DNA of 7,264 bases, from NCBI GenBank assembly GCA_031269645.1, contig JAISYW010000071.1, forward strand, positions 1-7,264. The letters are read 5' to 3'. The notes under the pieces are model-generated. The model did no database searches. It was not told the DNA's origin and was given only the letters and a program-made list of their open reading frames with translations. Within the stretch, counting starts at the first letter, position 1. Every line of letters begins with the position of its first letter. Positions 6,828-7,264 of this stretch are shown here, piece after piece. A program made the translations under genes and the position numbers. This DNA is from Holosporaceae bacterium. GTDB taxonomy: Bacteria; Pseudomonadota; Alphaproteobacteria; UBA3830.

Positions 6828-7264
6828 TAAAAAAAATAAGTAAATTTTTAGTTCCGATCTCTTTGGATAACGAGTGCGGCGAATATTTAAAGTACGATTA
6901 TATTTATGATCAAATAAAAGAACATAGACGCGAGGATGATTCGCGTTTATCTCAAGGAGTTTGGCAAATCGAACCCAAAAAAGCCAATTGGGAAGAAGTA
7001 AAACGCATTTGTTCGGAACTCCTCATTACAAAAACCAAAGATCTACAAATAGCGATGTGGCTTTTGGAAGCAATGACTGTATTAGATGGATTTCAAGGCC
7101 TTAATCAAGGTATATTACTGATTAGCCTTCTTTGCGAACGTTTTTGGGATAATATCTATCCTCAGATAGATTTGGAAAATAAAAGCGTTTCCCATAGATT
7201 CCCTCCTTTTTATTTTTTTGCGGATAAAATTCCTGAAAGAATTGTCATGATTCCATTGGTCGCT
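6824..7264 (+). CDS. tssA: T6SS protein TssA, ImpA N-terminal domain (partial, 3' end outside window)
   Basis: TssA is a cytoplasmic T6SS component that binds the membrane complex and baseplate and helps start or cap tail-sheath polymerisation. The visible 147 residues match the ImpA_N domain: LVPISLDNECGEYLKYDYIY (9-28) with the D-Y region, REDDSRLSQGVW, a K-x-A-x-W segment (KKANWEEV), TKDLQIAMWLLEAMTVLDGF (70-89), then GLNQGILLISLLCERFWDNI with YPQID (91-115), and a family-like R-x-P-P block near 127. The ATG lies in ATGA, overlapping the tssM stop, with GAGGA (6813-6817) as ribosome-binding site, so translation is probably coupled to tssM. The frame is open to the window edge. The C-terminal region, which separates the TssA subclasses, is not visible. 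Confidence 0.93.
   Translation, partial: MIKKISKFLVPISLDNECGEYLKYDYIYDQIKEHRREDDSRLSQGVWQIEPKKANWEEVKRICSELLITKTKDLQIAMWLLEAMTVLDGFQGLNQGILLISLLCERFWDNIYPQIDLENKSVSHRFPPFYFFADKIPERIVMIPLVA

Overview
This window carries the membrane-complex end of a type VI secretion system (T6SS) cluster on the + strand, preceded by about 1.75 kb of what looks like decaying accessory DNA. The DNA is AT-rich and uses a standard bacterial code: TGA is a stop and tryptophan is TGG. AT-richness, broken genes and fragments of eukaryote-like repeat proteins (TPR and LRR) beside an intact secretion system suggest a host-associated or intracellular proteobacterium. An alphaproteobacterial endosymbiont of the Holosporales/Paracaedibacter kind would fit, but this is inference; no taxonomic marker gene is present.

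Layout. Bases 1-155 are AT-rich with no gene I can support. Bases about 156-865 encode a TPR-like protein split over two frames, with the switch near 490-503, best read as a frameshifted pseudogene. Bases 866-1795 contain no intact gene. They hold a cluster of CTAGGTAAT-type repeats, including a perfect 14-bp palindrome (905-1043), a possible relic of a beta-solenoid-like protein (about 1106-1345), a relic of a leucine-rich-repeat protein (about 1357-1563), a GC-rich imperfect palindrome (1586-1631), and an AT-rich leader in front of the T6SS genes.

Bases 1796-7264 are a tight operon of tssL (inner-membrane DotU/IcmH-like protein), tssM (IcmF-like, 1429 codons) and the 5' part of tssA (ImpA_N domain). 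tssL and tssM are separated by one base, and tssM and tssA overlap by four bases (ATGA), so translation is probably coupled. TssL and TssM form the trans-envelope anchor of the T6SS. TssA helps prime baseplate and tail assembly onto that anchor.

The main oddities are in TssM. It has an intact P-loop and TKxD motif but a lost DTAG-type (G3) motif, only one clear N-terminal membrane helix, and an acidic, Lys/Arg-free 64-residue C-terminal tail. No tssJ, tssK or other T6SS gene lies upstream of tssL within the window, so the 5' edge of this cluster appears to abut degraded sequence. I found no convincing wholly new system.
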